A stretch of 39,322 nucleotides of DNA. It comes from Candidatus Omnitrophota bacterium (GTDB lineage: Bacteria; Ratteibacteria; UBA8468; B48-G9; JAFGKM01). The translations under genes were made by a program, and so were the position numbers. The stretch lies in assembly GCA_023818645.1 (NCBI GenBank), contig JAMWCJ010000007.1:1-39322 (forward strand), in the 5' to 3' direction. A model generated the notes under the pieces. It was not told the DNA's origin. It saw nothing but the letters and a program-made list of their open reading frames with translations, and made no database searches. Below, in pieces: positions 18,983-29,177 of this stretch. The first letter of the stretch is position 1, and each line of letters starts with the position of its first letter.

Positions 18983-19873
18983 TATTTCTCTATATTTTGT
19001 TGGAGAAATACCTTCAACTCTTTTAAAAATTCTTGTAAAATAGTTCACATTTGAAAAACCGGAGTGTAGTGCAATATATTTTATTTGTAATTCTTCATTT
19101 CTTAACATCTCTTTTGCTTTTTCAATTCTTAATATATTTAAAAATTTGGTAAATGAATAACCTGTAAATTCCTTAACAATTTTTTGTATATACCTTTGGG
19201 AAACCATCAATTTCTTAGAAATATCCCGTGAGTTTATTTTCATTTTTAAATTTTCATTAATGTAATCTTGAATTTTTAAAAAAATCCTTTCTTTCTTACT
19301 TAATCTTTTTATTTTTTTCCTCTTTTTTTCTATAAAAGAAATTAAAAAAAGACGGAATAGAAGATAAAAATATCCTTCAATTTCAATTATCCAACCCATT
19401 TCTTTTTTATTTATAATATCTAAAAACTTTTTAATAATACTATCCATTTCTTTCTTCTTATCTTCAGATAAAAACCAGTAGAATATTTTCCTTGAAAATA
19501 GAAATTTCATCGTTTTAACTTCTTTTATAATTTTCTTTTTAATTACATTTTTTATTATATTGAATCTTAAAGCAAATATCTGACTTTCGGTATTAATTTC
19601 CGGAATAAAAGAATGCTTTTTAAAAGGTGGAATTAAAATCGCCATTCCTGGGACTACTTTAATTTTTCTATTTTCTATTCTTTCAATTCCACTGCCAGTT
19701 AAAAAATAGAGAATTTGATAATCTTTGTGAAGATGAGGATATGTTGGAGTATTTATTTTATGAATATTTAACTGTGTATCTGAAACTAAAATCAAATTAC
19801 TTCCTAAAACCAATGGAAATACTTCTCTTTTTACTTCCTCAAAACTTTTAACGGTAAAAAACTTTTGTCTCAT
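18977..19873 (-). CDS. AraC-family transcriptional regulator (cupin plus two HTH)
   Basis: 298 aa. A cupin-like sensor (about 40-120) contains PHLHKDYQILYFLTGSGIERIEN and PGMAILIPPFKKHSF. The last 100 residues are the double HTH ending in the signature YFTRIFKRVEG-SPTKYR. It is divergent from the GH42 operon and directly upstream of the pseudopilin operon, an arrangement expected of a local sugar-responsive activator of both. The only CG-rich short motif in the flanking gaps (GTTCGTTTT) occurs on both sides of it. Confidence 0.9.
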   Translation of the reverse strand: MRQKFFTVKSFEEVKREVFPLVLGSNLILVSDTQLNIHKINTPTYPHLHKDYQILYFLTGSGIERIENRKIKVVPGMAILIPPFKKHSFIPEINTESQIFALRFNIIKNVIKKKIIKEVKTMKFLFSRKIFYWFLSEDKKKEMDSIIKKFLDIINKKEMGWIIEIEGYFYLLFRLFLISFIEKKRKKIKRLSKKERIFLKIQDYINENLKMKINSRDISKKLMVSQRYIQKIVKEFTGYSFTKFLNILRIEKAKEMLRNEELQIKYIALHSGFSNVNYFTRIFKRVEGISPTKYREIL

Positions 19874-19894
19874 TTTTAATTATTCTATCAATTC

Positions 19895-19930
19895 GTTCGT
19901 TTTTAGTCAAATTTTTTTCATTTCTGACTA
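19895..19930 (+). promoter_or_regulatory. divergent control region: GTTCGTTTTTAG motif and TAGTCA inverted repeat
   Basis: The 96-bp gap between the AraC gene and the GH42-like gene holds GTTCGTTTTTAG (19895-19906), reading toward GH42 and ending 64 bp before its ATG. Overlapping it is TAGTCA (19904-19909), with its inverted copy TGACTA at 19925-19930. A TATAAT lies at 19953-19958, close to the ATG at 19970, and the gene lacks a clear Shine-Dalgarno, so a very short leader is possible. Confidence 0.4.
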
Positions 19931-19969
19931 TTTATTTTTTCTCAAAGTTAGTTATAATAAAGATGAAAA

Positions 19970-22027
19970 ATGAGAAAGGGAAAGTTCTTAATCTACAAAA
20001 AGGGGATTTATTTTGTTTCTGTTGTTTTATGGAAATGGGAAAGTTTGTCTGATGGACAACTTATTGAGGAATTAAGAAGTATAGAAAAAGCAGGATTCAA
20101 TACAGTTAGGGTTTTTTTTGATAGAAATGATATTGAAAAAGGGAATAAAAAATTTGATTGGAAAAATCCAGATAGGTTTTTCAAATGTTTAATGAAAACA
20201 AATTTATGGGCAATTGTACACCCTGGAATTAATTTAAAAAGTATAAAAAAGGAAAACCAAATTATAATATCTAAAAAAGAATATGAAAAACTGAAACATT
20301 ATCTGAAAAGATTTTTGGAAAGATATAAAGAAAATCCAAGGATAATTGCATGGATGCTTTTTGGAGAACCAGAACCTGTGAGAAAAGAGTTTATTTCTAA
20401 GGAAGAGGCAAAGTTATTTGCAAGATTTCTGAAAAAAAATTATAAAACTATAAAAAACCTTAATAAAAAATGGGGGCTTGAAAATAAACCATTCTCTCCT
20501 CATCCACCCTTAAAAGATTTTAAAGATGGTTATAAACTTACACAAATTAGATTTTGGGAAGATTACAGAATTAGAAGGGATTTGATGAGATTTCAAACAG
20601 ATATTTCAATTGAAAATCAAAAAAAGATAATAAATTTTGTTAAAAGGATTGATTCATTACGTCCTATTAGAAGTGGTGGACATAATCTTTTTTTCAATGC
20701 TGCATTATATAGATGGGACTGGGAAAAAACAGCCAATATCTGTGATATGTTTGTCTCATCAATTCATATACCATGGCATTTTGAAGAAGTTGAAGGAGAA
20801 GAAGATATACCATTATATATTCAGGCAAAAATGATAGTTGATTTTTCAACAAATGCAATTCCATGTGCTCCTGAAACAACAGGTGGTTCAAGTAGGTATA
20901 GTGGATATAGACCATTTACAATGACAGAAGAAAAGATAGAAAGATTCATTCTTTATTATCTTGCTTCAGGTTTGAAAGGATTTGGTTTTTGGTTATGGAA
21001 ACCAAGAGAAAGAGGATATGAAGGCGGTGAATATGGTATTATTGATTTAACAGGAAGATTAACAGAAGCAGGTAAAAGAGCAGGAGAAATAGCAAAATTA
21101 ATAGATAAATATGGAAAGGAACTCCTGGAACTTAAACAGAAAGTTGAAATTTATATTTTTTATAGTTGGGATAATGAAAGTTATTTAGCAAGAATAAGTG
21201 AAGGTAATATACAATTAAAACATTCTGAACATGAACTTTCTTCTTCTTATGCAAGAATTGGAATAGCAAGAGCATTAATAAATAAAAATGTTCCATTTAA
21301 GTTTCTTACCGATAATCAATTTTTAAATAATAGATTAGAATCAAAAAAAATTATTTATCTACCGTGGTTGGAATCTATATCAGAAAAAATTTTGTATAAA
21401 CTTTATCAGTATGCAAAAGATGGCGGAAGGATAATTGCTGATATGCCTTTTGCTTATTTTGACGAATATGGCAAAATTTTTGATACAAAAAACGGTTCTA
21501 TTTTTGAAAGATTATTTGGTTGTAGTATCTGTAATTTTTATCGTGTTGGAAAAATTGAAGACAGAATAAGGTACAAAGAATTTGAAATATATGAAAATGA
21601 ACAATGGGCAGAAGTATTACCAACAACAGGTAAAGTAATTGAAAAATTTGAAAATAACTATCCGTGTGTAATTGAAAATAGAATTGGTAATGGTCTTGCT
21701 AAACTTATCTGTTTTTCAATTTCAAAAATGTGTAAAAAACCTGGGAATTTAAAACTTGAAGATGAATTGATAAGGATAATTTTTAATAAAAGAAGGTTTA
21801 AGGAAAATAGTAAAGAGGTTTTACACTTTACATTATATGGTAATTCTTCTGACCATCATTTTTTGATAAATAATTCTCAGGATAATAAAGAGATTGAACT
21901 TAAATTTGAAGATGATTATAAAAAATGCCATGATCTTTTTGAAGACAAAGAAATTTATTTGAAAGATAAGGCAATTAAAATTTTGATTAAAAAAGGGAGG
22001 GGAAAATGGTTAAGGTGTTTAAAGTAA
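19970..22027 (+). CDS. GH42-like beta-galactosidase-family glycoside hydrolase
   Basis: 685 aa with the GH-A clan layout: an N-terminal TIM barrel with the likely acid/base E133 in LFGEPEP and the likely nucleophile E302 in APETTGGSSRYSG. A GATase-like trimerisation domain follows (about 380-600), then a short beta domain. GH42 enzymes are usually 650-700 aa, which fits. There is no signal peptide, so it acts in the cytoplasm on imported oligosaccharides. It heads an operon with secreted lyase-like proteins and overlaps the next gene by 22 nt. Sugar specificity is not determinable. Confidence 0.8.
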   Translation: MRKGKFLIYKKGIYFVSVVLWKWESLSDGQLIEELRSIEKAGFNTVRVFFDRNDIEKGNKKFDWKNPDRFFKCLMKTNLWAIVHPGINLKSIKKENQIIISKKEYEKLKHYLKRFLERYKENPRIIAWMLFGEPEPVRKEFISKEEAKLFARFLKKNYKTIKNLNKKWGLENKPFSPHPPLKDFKDGYKLTQIRFWEDYRIRRDLMRFQTDISIENQKKIINFVKRIDSLRPIRSGGHNLFFNAALYRWDWEKTANICDMFVSSIHIPWHFEEVEGEEDIPLYIQAKMIVDFSTNAIPCAPETTGGSSRYSGYRPFTMTEEKIERFILYYLASGLKGFGFWLWKPRERGYEGGEYGIIDLTGRLTEAGKRAGEIAKLIDKYGKELLELKQKVEIYIFYSWDNESYLARISEGNIQLKHSEHELSSSYARIGIARALINKNVPFKFLTDNQFLNNRLESKKIIYLPWLESISEKILYKLYQYAKDGGRIIADMPFAYFDEYGKIFDTKNGSIFERLFGCSICNFYRVGKIEDRIRYKEFEIYENEQWAEVLPTTGKVIEKFENNYPCVIENRIGNGLAKLICFSISKMCKKPGNLKLEDELIRIIFNKRRFKENSKEVLHFTLYGNSSDHHFLINNSQDNKEIELKFEDDYKKCHDLFEDKEIYLKDKAIKILIKKGRGKWLRCLK

Positions 22028-23094
22028 TTTTATTTGTTTCAACATTTTTATGTTTTTTATTAACAGGTCAGCAAAGAAGGCCTGATATTGATGAAGAAGA
22101 GTTTTCAAAATATTGGAAATTTAAAGGAGAGGTAGAGGGATTTTCTAAAAAAGAAGGAGAAAAACCTTCAACAATAAAATTTTATCTGTGGTATCCAGAT
22201 AATATAGAAGTTATAAAAGGAATAGTAATTACAGGTGGAATTTCTACAGAAGGGACTCTTTCAAGGAATGAAAAATTAAGGGCTCTTTTGACAAATAATT
22301 GTTTTGGGATACTAAAGATAAAACCAATGTTTCTCTTAAAGTCCAAAGAAGAAAAAGAAAAATTTGAAGAAATTTTAAAACAGGTATCAGAAATTTCTTC
22401 TCATCCAGAAATAATTAATTTACCCTTTCTAACAATTGGACATTCTACCGGAGGGATATATGCAAGAAATATTGGCTATTTTTATCCAGAAAGAACTCTC
22501 GGAATAATACATATAAAGAGTGGAAATTTACAGGCATACATACCAGACCCTCATTTTTCTTTAAAAGGTATACCTTTTCTTGCAATAAATGGTGAATTTG
22601 AAGAATTTGGTCCTGAAGGTGGCATAAGAGCAAAATATGGAAGACAAACTCAATGGATTATGATTAGAAAACAGTTATTATATTTAAGGGATAAAGATGA
22701 AAACCATCTTTTCTCATTACTTGTACATCCAGGTGGGTCTCATACTTCATGGAATGATGAGATGACTGAATATGTGATAAAGTTTATAAGTAAGTGTATT
22801 GAAAATAGATATCCAGAAAAATTTGACCCATTAAAAGAAAGTGTTAAATGTAAAAAGATAGATTTAAAAAAAGGATATCTAACAGATGCAAATATAAAAT
22901 CTCCTGAGTTTCTCCCTTCATCTCATTCAGAATATAAAGGAGATAAGAACAAAACTTTCTGGCATTTTGATAAAGAAATGGCAGAACTTACTTATGAAAT
23001 ACATAAAAGATTGACACCAGATGACCCAAGTCAAAAAGATGAGAATTGGTGGGAGTTAAATGATACAGTTTTAATTCCAAAGTATTTATGGTAA
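22006..23094 (+). CDS. secreted alpha/beta-hydrolase
   Basis: 362 aa. A signal peptide (MVKVFKVILFVSTFLCFLLTG) is followed by an alpha/beta-hydrolase core with the nucleophile elbow G-H-S147-T-G-G. The late H246 in PGGSHTSW is the likely catalytic His. Probably an esterase removing acyl or methyl groups from the polysaccharide, by context. GGGAGGGG precedes the ATG. It overlaps the GH42 gene and runs into the next gene with a small gap. Confidence 0.75.
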   Translation: MVKVFKVILFVSTFLCFLLTGQQRRPDIDEEEFSKYWKFKGEVEGFSKKEGEKPSTIKFYLWYPDNIEVIKGIVITGGISTEGTLSRNEKLRALLTNNCFGILKIKPMFLLKSKEEKEKFEEILKQVSEISSHPEIINLPFLTIGHSTGGIYARNIGYFYPERTLGIIHIKSGNLQAYIPDPHFSLKGIPFLAINGEFEEFGPEGGIRAKYGRQTQWIMIRKQLLYLRDKDENHLFSLLVHPGGSHTSWNDEMTEYVIKFISKCIENRYPEKFDPLKESVKCKKIDLKKGYLTDANIKSPEFLPSSHSEYKGDKNKTFWHFDKEMAELTYEIHKRLTPDDPSQKDENWWELNDTVLIPKYLW

Positions 23095-23108
23095 AAGGAG
23101 GAGGAGAT

Positions 23109-25946
23109 ATGAAAAAAATTTTTTATCTTATTTTTATTTGCTTGTCTGCAAATTTATTTTCAATGTTAGAATTTACAATAAAAAATCCTGTAAAAAATAC
23201 TTATTCTTCTGCTTATGTTAAAGCACCTTTAGAATTTAAGAATATAGAGGAGATAGAAATTGTTGATGAGAATGGTAAAGTTATTTTATACCAATTTGAA
23301 AAAGATTTTAAGATGAATGTTTATAATTTATGGATTTTTGATGATTTCCCAGCAGATACAGAAAAAAGATATAAGGTGTTTAATAGGAAAAGTAAGATGG
23401 AGAAAAAGATAGGGATAAAGAGAGAGAAAGATTTTATTGAGGTAGAGAATAATTATACTGGTATAAGAATCCCTTTAAAAGTTTATAAAAATGATGGACC
23501 GATTAAAGAAATAATGGTAAATAGAAAATGGATAGGAGAGAGTTTTTGGAAAGAAGAAATAGAAAGTTATAATTTAGAAATTTTATGTGAAGGACCTCTT
23601 TTCTTTAAATCGAGGCAAATATATGGATTTAAAGAAGGTAGTTTTTCTGAAATATTGATTACCTTTTTCTCTGAAAAGCCCTATATTATTGTTGAAGAGA
23701 TACATAAAAACAATGAGAAAAATTACTGGGAGTTAAATTTATGGAAGAGATGGAAAATAGAGGAAGGATATATACAAGGATGGTTTACAACAGAAGCAGA
23801 AAATGTAGGATCTTCTCCACATCCTCCAGTTATACAGAATAGTAAATTTACTGCACCTTTCCTTTATGAAAAATTAAGGAAAGTTGTCATTCCATCTTCT
23901 TTTAGATTAGGAGATACTATTACTTACTTAGAGCCGAGATGGACACAAAATTGTGAAAAATCTTGGTTTTTTGGTTTTTCAGATGGAGAATATTTTGTAG
24001 GCATTATACCTGCAAAGGCTGGAAAGTGGATTTATCCATATAGTAATTCAATAGAGGTAAAAGTTAATGAGAAAAAGGAAGGTAAATTCATATTTCCGTC
24101 TTTTGAAGGTTCAAGATATTATTATATTATTGTTAATGATAATAAAAACCTTGAAAATCTGAAAAATTTTACCCAATATGAAGTTTTAACACCATTAAAT
24201 GAAATTCTGGATAAATATGTTATTGAATGGGAAAATAAAAAGGGAAACTTTGAGCCATTATTCTATTATTCTGATTGGATTGCAAATCCTACCAATCCTG
24301 GGACAAGACATAAAGGCAGAAATCTTGTTTCAGATATTAGAAAAGGGAAATTCCCATCAGAAGATATTAATACTCTTTCCCTTTTTCAACAATATATAGA
24401 CCCTGATTTTTGGGGTTATCCTTACAATGGCTGGTCTCCTTTAAATCCAAACTTTTACACAGATCTTGTCAGAATACCTATTGCTTTATTAACAGGCCTT
24501 AAGTCACACCCTCATTATTCTGCTTTTGTTGAGCATATTAAGAAACTTCTTGATTATCATCTTTCTGCTTCAATTATTCAACCTAAAGGAGCAGGAGTAG
24601 AATGTCCAGGATATTTATGGCATGCACTCGGTGTCTTTATTGATATGAATGATGCATGTATCCATCATGGTATTGATTTAACAAAAGATGAGAGAATAAA
24701 ATCTGCGATATCTTTTCTTTTAAGAACAACTCAACCAATGGGAAATGGGAAGAGGAAGATTTTACCAATGGGAGATACACATCCACCAGGAGTTGATTTT
24801 GAAACAATCAATGAGATTGGATTAAAATTAGGTATTAATGAAGACCCTAAAAATTGGAAAACAGAAGAATTTCCAGGATTTGGGATAGTTTTTAGGAATA
24901 AATCTGGTACTGAAAAAGAAACTTTTTTTGCTTTTAAATCTGGTCCAACAAGAGGACATTATCATGGAGACCAACTTGCATTTCACTATTGTGCTTATAA
25001 TAAAAGAATTGCAATAGACCATATGTGCGGTTATGCTCCAAGAGCAGATCAAGAACATATGCATAATAGAGTTTTTTTTAGTTTACCTGATTGGAAATTC
25101 GCAAATATGGATGGATATGAAAGAGTAATAGGATTTAAAACATCAAAAGAGGTTGATATAGGCATAGGACAGATTGAAAGTAAAAGATTAAGATGGATGC
25201 CTGATTTACCTGAAAAGATTGTTTGGCAGGCAAAATATCCAGTTAAATTTTATCAAGAGCCAATAATTTACAGAAGATATGTAATATTTATTAAAAGTGA
25301 AAAAGAAGATGTTTTGGACTATTTTATTATATGGGATAGATTTGAACTCCCATCCGATGAAATAATTCCAAATTATGCGCTCCATATTGAAACATCAAAC
25401 GATTTTATTAAGGAAAAGGAATACTTTAGATTTGATGAAAAACTCTTTCTTTTTGTCCTTAGTCCTTTATTATTTGATTTTGAGAGATTTAACTGGAAAT
25501 TTGAAAGAAAAAGAAAAGATGGGTCAATTTATTATAGTGAAGAAACAAAAGGACTATTTATAAGGTCTTCTGAAAAAAATAAAAAAGAATTTATAACCCT
25601 CCTATACCCTTCAACTAATAATATTCCTATTGCAAACTTCAATGCAAATGAAAGAAAATTAAAAATAAGTTTTAAAAATTCAAGTTATGAGATCAACTTT
25701 GGTAAAGATTTATTGAAAACAAATAATAAGTCAAAAAATTTAATTTTATTAATAAAGAAAGATGGTAAAGAGATCCTGAATTTATTGGAAGAGGATATAG
25801 ATTTAGAAAGAAGTCAGGGACAATGGTTTTATCCTGTTCTTGAAGCAGGATATAATTTTAACGACGAAGTAGGTTTTTTAAAGAAATATATAAATTTTAT
25901 TCTGGGAGAAGAATTTTATAATTTGAAAAAAAAGATAATAAGATGA
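23109..25946 (+). CDS. secreted heparinase II/III-like polysaccharide lyase
   Basis: 945 aa from the ATG at 23109, which has AGGAGGAG before it and opens with a clean signal peptide (MKKIFYLIFICLSANLFS). An upstream ATG at 23088 would put charged residues first. An N-terminal beta-sandwich (about 20-350) is followed by an alpha/alpha toroid containing ECPGYLWHALGVFIDMNDACIHHG. A C-terminal heparinase-type domain follows, with TRGHYHGDQLAFHYCA, the His/Asp motif of this fold. Expected to cleave uronic-acid polysaccharides by beta-elimination. Overlaps the next gene by 4 nt. Confidence 0.75.
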   Translation: MKKIFYLIFICLSANLFSMLEFTIKNPVKNTYSSAYVKAPLEFKNIEEIEIVDENGKVILYQFEKDFKMNVYNLWIFDDFPADTEKRYKVFNRKSKMEKKIGIKREKDFIEVENNYTGIRIPLKVYKNDGPIKEIMVNRKWIGESFWKEEIESYNLEILCEGPLFFKSRQIYGFKEGSFSEILITFFSEKPYIIVEEIHKNNEKNYWELNLWKRWKIEEGYIQGWFTTEAENVGSSPHPPVIQNSKFTAPFLYEKLRKVVIPSSFRLGDTITYLEPRWTQNCEKSWFFGFSDGEYFVGIIPAKAGKWIYPYSNSIEVKVNEKKEGKFIFPSFEGSRYYYIIVNDNKNLENLKNFTQYEVLTPLNEILDKYVIEWENKKGNFEPLFYYSDWIANPTNPGTRHKGRNLVSDIRKGKFPSEDINTLSLFQQYIDPDFWGYPYNGWSPLNPNFYTDLVRIPIALLTGLKSHPHYSAFVEHIKKLLDYHLSASIIQPKGAGVECPGYLWHALGVFIDMNDACIHHGIDLTKDERIKSAISFLLRTTQPMGNGKRKILPMGDTHPPGVDFETINEIGLKLGINEDPKNWKTEEFPGFGIVFRNKSGTEKETFFAFKSGPTRGHYHGDQLAFHYCAYNKRIAIDHMCGYAPRADQEHMHNRVFFSLPDWKFANMDGYERVIGFKTSKEVDIGIGQIESKRLRWMPDLPEKIVWQAKYPVKFYQEPIIYRRYVIFIKSEKEDVLDYFIIWDRFELPSDEIIPNYALHIETSNDFIKEKEYFRFDEKLFLFVLSPLLFDFERFNWKFERKRKDGSIYYSEETKGLFIRSSEKNKKEFITLLYPSTNNIPIANFNANERKLKISFKNSSYEINFGKDLLKTNNKSKNLILLIKKDGKEILNLLEEDIDLERSQGQWFYPVLEAGYNFNDEVGFLKKYINFILGEEFYNLKKKIIR

Positions 25947-28897
25947 TTAAAAAAGCAATTTTTATTATTTTTCTCCTTTTTTCTCTTATTCTTTTCTCAC
26001 AAAATAGGTTTAGATATTCAATATTTCTTGAAAATTCACTTTATTCTAATAGGCATAAAAGTTCAGTAGGTCCACTTTCCCTTGATATTTATTCGGATGG
26101 TGTAAAATTTGAAAAATTTTTTATTGGAAATTGTTTAAATTATAATAATACTTTTTGTATCGGTGTAATTGAAAATTCTGAAAAACAAAGGAATACCTAT
26201 ATATTAAATTTAAAGATCTTTTATTTGCCGGATGCCTGGGTTCCTGGGGGTAAAGGGATTTATAAATTAGAGTTTCAGGTAAATAATGAGAAAATTAATG
26301 GAAATTACGAAGGATTTTTTTTACCTTTTAAAAATCCTGGATATTCAACCCTTTTACCTGATTTAAATCTTTTTGAAAGTGAGGAAAATCATATAAAGGT
26401 AAATGGTAAAGTTTATGGAGAAGTAGTTTTGGAAAAAAAATTTGAAATAACAGGACATCCAAGATTGTTAGTTAGAGAAGAGGAATTAAACCAGATAAAA
26501 GAGAAAATAGAAAAGGCAAACTGGAGAAATTTTTATGAAAAATTTAAAAATTCTGATGATATAGTAGTTGTTGGTTTCATGTATTTTCTGACAAGAGATA
26601 AAAATTATGTAGAGAAAGGTAAAAAAATCGTTGAGAATATGATGAATGATTTTACACCAGGTCCATTTAATCTTGGCCATGCACATGGTGAAAGATTAAG
26701 AAAAATTAGTATAGGTTACGATTTCTTTTATAATGTTTGGGATGATGCGTTTAAAAATCGTGTTGAAACATATATAAGTTATTTAAGTGAAAGAATTCTT
26801 TTAAGGCCTACATCTTTATCTTCAAAAGTAAATACACATCCTGTAAGTAATTATTCAGCAAAATTAAATCCAGGAGCATTTATAGGAACTATTGCTATTT
26901 TAGATGAAAATTTTGAGTATCTTCCAGAAATCCATAAACCATCTATAATTGAAATAAAGCCATTTGAATTCAGTTTTGATAATATATATTCACTTTTTGA
27001 AAATTTAAAAATGCCAGAAAAATGGTTATTTAGGGGACCTTTTGAACAATTCTCTTCTTTCTATGATAAAAGATTTTTTAAAGAAGTAATTGATATCACA
27101 GACCTTTCCGAATTAAAAAAATTTTCGGTTTTAGATGAAAAGTATATAAGAAAAAAAGAAAATATTGTCCAATCAATAGATATAATTGGTCCAATAAATA
27201 GAAAATATTTATGCTCCTGTTATTATCTTAGTGGGATAGAAAATGATAAGGAAAGATTTTTAAAAGTTAATTTCAGTGGTGCAGGTGAAATATATATAAA
27301 TTTTCAAAAAGTTACAACAAATGATATTATAAAACTTTCAAAAGGGAAATATCTGATAATAATTAAAATTTTCAATGGACTTGTTTATCCGTGGGGTGGA
27401 AGTAGTTTTTCATTTAATTTAGAAGAAATAACAGAAGAAACTGTTGAAGAATTCATAAATGAAAAAGTCAAAAGATATAAATTGGCATGCGAATATTATG
27501 AAATTTTGAAAGATTTATATATTGAGAGAAAAAAGAAAAACCCATTTGCTTATTTACTTTTTGAAATTGGAAGAAAAAGACTTGAACAATATTCTACTTT
27601 AGGACTTGGAGAATTTGGATTTAATACAGAAGGTGATGGTTATACATTTTACTCAATTGACGAACCTATGATTGCAACTACAATTTATAAAAAAATTACA
27701 GGAAATAACATTAATAAATACAATACTCTTGGAAGAATACCTATTGTTGTATTTACTTCAAGTTTATTTGATGGAAAATTTGAAAGGATCTCATATGGTG
27801 GTGGAACTGGTATCATTTCTCAAAGACATCTGACAAGAATCTTTCCTGTTATTCCTGATGAATATAAAGGTGGTGTTTTATGGTTTTGGAATAAATTAAT
27901 GAACTGGAAAGGAGAATTTACTTCTATAACTGACAGTGATATCCCCTCTGTTTCTCAAAATAATGATGAAGATTTACTTTATCATTTTTTATTCTATCCT
28001 GAAAATATAAAACCAGTTCATCCAGAAAATATTATCCCAAAATTCATAGTTGACAATTTAAAAGGAGGATTTATTTTTAGAAATAGATTTTCTGATAATA
28101 ATGATATTATTGCATCAATTTTTGGCAAAAGTTTACCAGTTAAACCTTGTTGGCAAATGTATAATGCAGGAGATTTTAGAATATGGGGTCTTGGAGAAAA
28201 ATGGTTTATTCAAGGAGCAGTTGATAAAAACTTAATTTCAAGTATTTATCAGAATGTAGTACAGATACATGGAAGAAAACAAAATGGACTTGGAGGTAGA
28301 ATTATCTTCTTTAAAGAAGAAAAAAATTATGGAGTTGTATCATTTGATTTAACTGATGCATACCTTTTGCCTGTAGACGAAAAAACTGATGTAAGAGATA
28401 GATATGGAAATAAGTTGGAAAAGAATTTAAAGAAAGAAGATATAAAAATTATAAGAAGTTTTGGATATGACTTTTCTCAATTAAGTGGCTCAGATGGATT
28501 ATTTGTTATTGCTGATTATTTAAAAATAGAAGGGGAAAAACTATGGCAGGGAGTGATTGGTAAAAACATATTAGTAAAAATAAATGAAAATGAGGTTACT
28601 TTATATTCAGAAAAGAGTAAAAGCACTATGAAATGCTGGTTTTTTCCTAAGGAAGAAGTAGAAGTTTTTTATGGCAATGAAATAGAATTTGAAGGTAAAA
28701 AATACTCTCCTTATGGGAAAAATCAAAACTTATTATGGGCTAAAACAAAAGGAGATATTATTTTTTGTATAATGGCATTACAAAAGGAAAATCCACCTGA
28801 AATAAAAGTTACAGGTAAAAACATCCAACTCCAATTTATAATCAATAAAAGAAAAATTTCATTTGATAGAGACAAAATAATATTTACGAGTATTTAA
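25943..28897 (+). CDS. large secreted heparinase-superfamily-like protein
   Basis: 984 aa with a signal peptide (MIKKAIFIIFLLFSLILFS). The segment GHPRLLVREEELNQIKEKI near 170 is the typical entry to the alpha/alpha toroid of heparinase II/III and DUF4962-like proteins. GPFNLGHAHGERLRK near 240 and a late beta-sandwich follow. Around 320-490 an extra domain interrupts the toroid (LFRGPFEQF...FSGAGEIYINFQKV), looking like a PA14 or carbohydrate-binding insert. The usual His/Asp lyase motif is not obvious, so it may be a divergent lyase or a binding protein. It is last in the GH42 operon. Confidence 0.6.
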   Translation: MIKKAIFIIFLLFSLILFSQNRFRYSIFLENSLYSNRHKSSVGPLSLDIYSDGVKFEKFFIGNCLNYNNTFCIGVIENSEKQRNTYILNLKIFYLPDAWVPGGKGIYKLEFQVNNEKINGNYEGFFLPFKNPGYSTLLPDLNLFESEENHIKVNGKVYGEVVLEKKFEITGHPRLLVREEELNQIKEKIEKANWRNFYEKFKNSDDIVVVGFMYFLTRDKNYVEKGKKIVENMMNDFTPGPFNLGHAHGERLRKISIGYDFFYNVWDDAFKNRVETYISYLSERILLRPTSLSSKVNTHPVSNYSAKLNPGAFIGTIAILDENFEYLPEIHKPSIIEIKPFEFSFDNIYSLFENLKMPEKWLFRGPFEQFSSFYDKRFFKEVIDITDLSELKKFSVLDEKYIRKKENIVQSIDIIGPINRKYLCSCYYLSGIENDKERFLKVNFSGAGEIYINFQKVTTNDIIKLSKGKYLIIIKIFNGLVYPWGGSSFSFNLEEITEETVEEFINEKVKRYKLACEYYEILKDLYIERKKKNPFAYLLFEIGRKRLEQYSTLGLGEFGFNTEGDGYTFYSIDEPMIATTIYKKITGNNINKYNTLGRIPIVVFTSSLFDGKFERISYGGGTGIISQRHLTRIFPVIPDEYKGGVLWFWNKLMNWKGEFTSITDSDIPSVSQNNDEDLLYHFLFYPENIKPVHPENIIPKFIVDNLKGGFIFRNRFSDNNDIIASIFGKSLPVKPCWQMYNAGDFRIWGLGEKWFIQGAVDKNLISSIYQNVVQIHGRKQNGLGGRIIFFKEEKNYGVVSFDLTDAYLLPVDEKTDVRDRYGNKLEKNLKKEDIKIIRSFGYDFSQLSGSDGLFVIADYLKIEGEKLWQGVIGKNILVKINENEVTLYSEKSKSTMKCWFFPKEEVEVFYGNEIEFEGKKYSPYGKNQNLLWAKTKGDIIFCIMALQKENPPEIKVTGKNIQLQFIINKRKISFDRDKIIFTSI

Positions 28898-29177
28898 TTT
28901 TTTATTCAGGTGAAAAACCTAAATCCTAATCCCCATCCATTTTAAACCTTAACTCCCCAAGATTTAGGTAATAAGTTTTAACACTTCTTTTAAAAAGAGA
29001 GAAATTTATTCTTTTGTAGATAAATTAATTCAAAAATTCTTTCTCATTAAATCGTTGGTAGTAGATTCCAAAACAGTTTTTTTAAATCTATATAAATGTT
29101 CCCTATTATAAATTTACAAATTTGATTTGAAAAAAATAACTGATATTACTTGGTAAGTAATATGAAAAGTAGGAATT
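28898..29177. other. non-coding gap with a 9-bp inverted repeat
   Basis: No open frame of note. ACCTAAATC (28917-28925) and GATTTAGGT (28961-28969) form a perfect inverted repeat around a 35-nt loop, without a following T-run. A smaller inverted repeat, ATTACTT-GGT-AAGTAAT, lies at 29145-29161, just left of the transposase relic. Frames on both strands are broken by many stops. Confidence 0.4.

Noticed and set aside
29145-29161. ATTACTT-GGT-AAGTAAT hairpin beside the transposase relic as a transposon end
   Set aside because: No matching copy is visible on the other side of the relic, and short AT-rich palindromes are expected by chance here.
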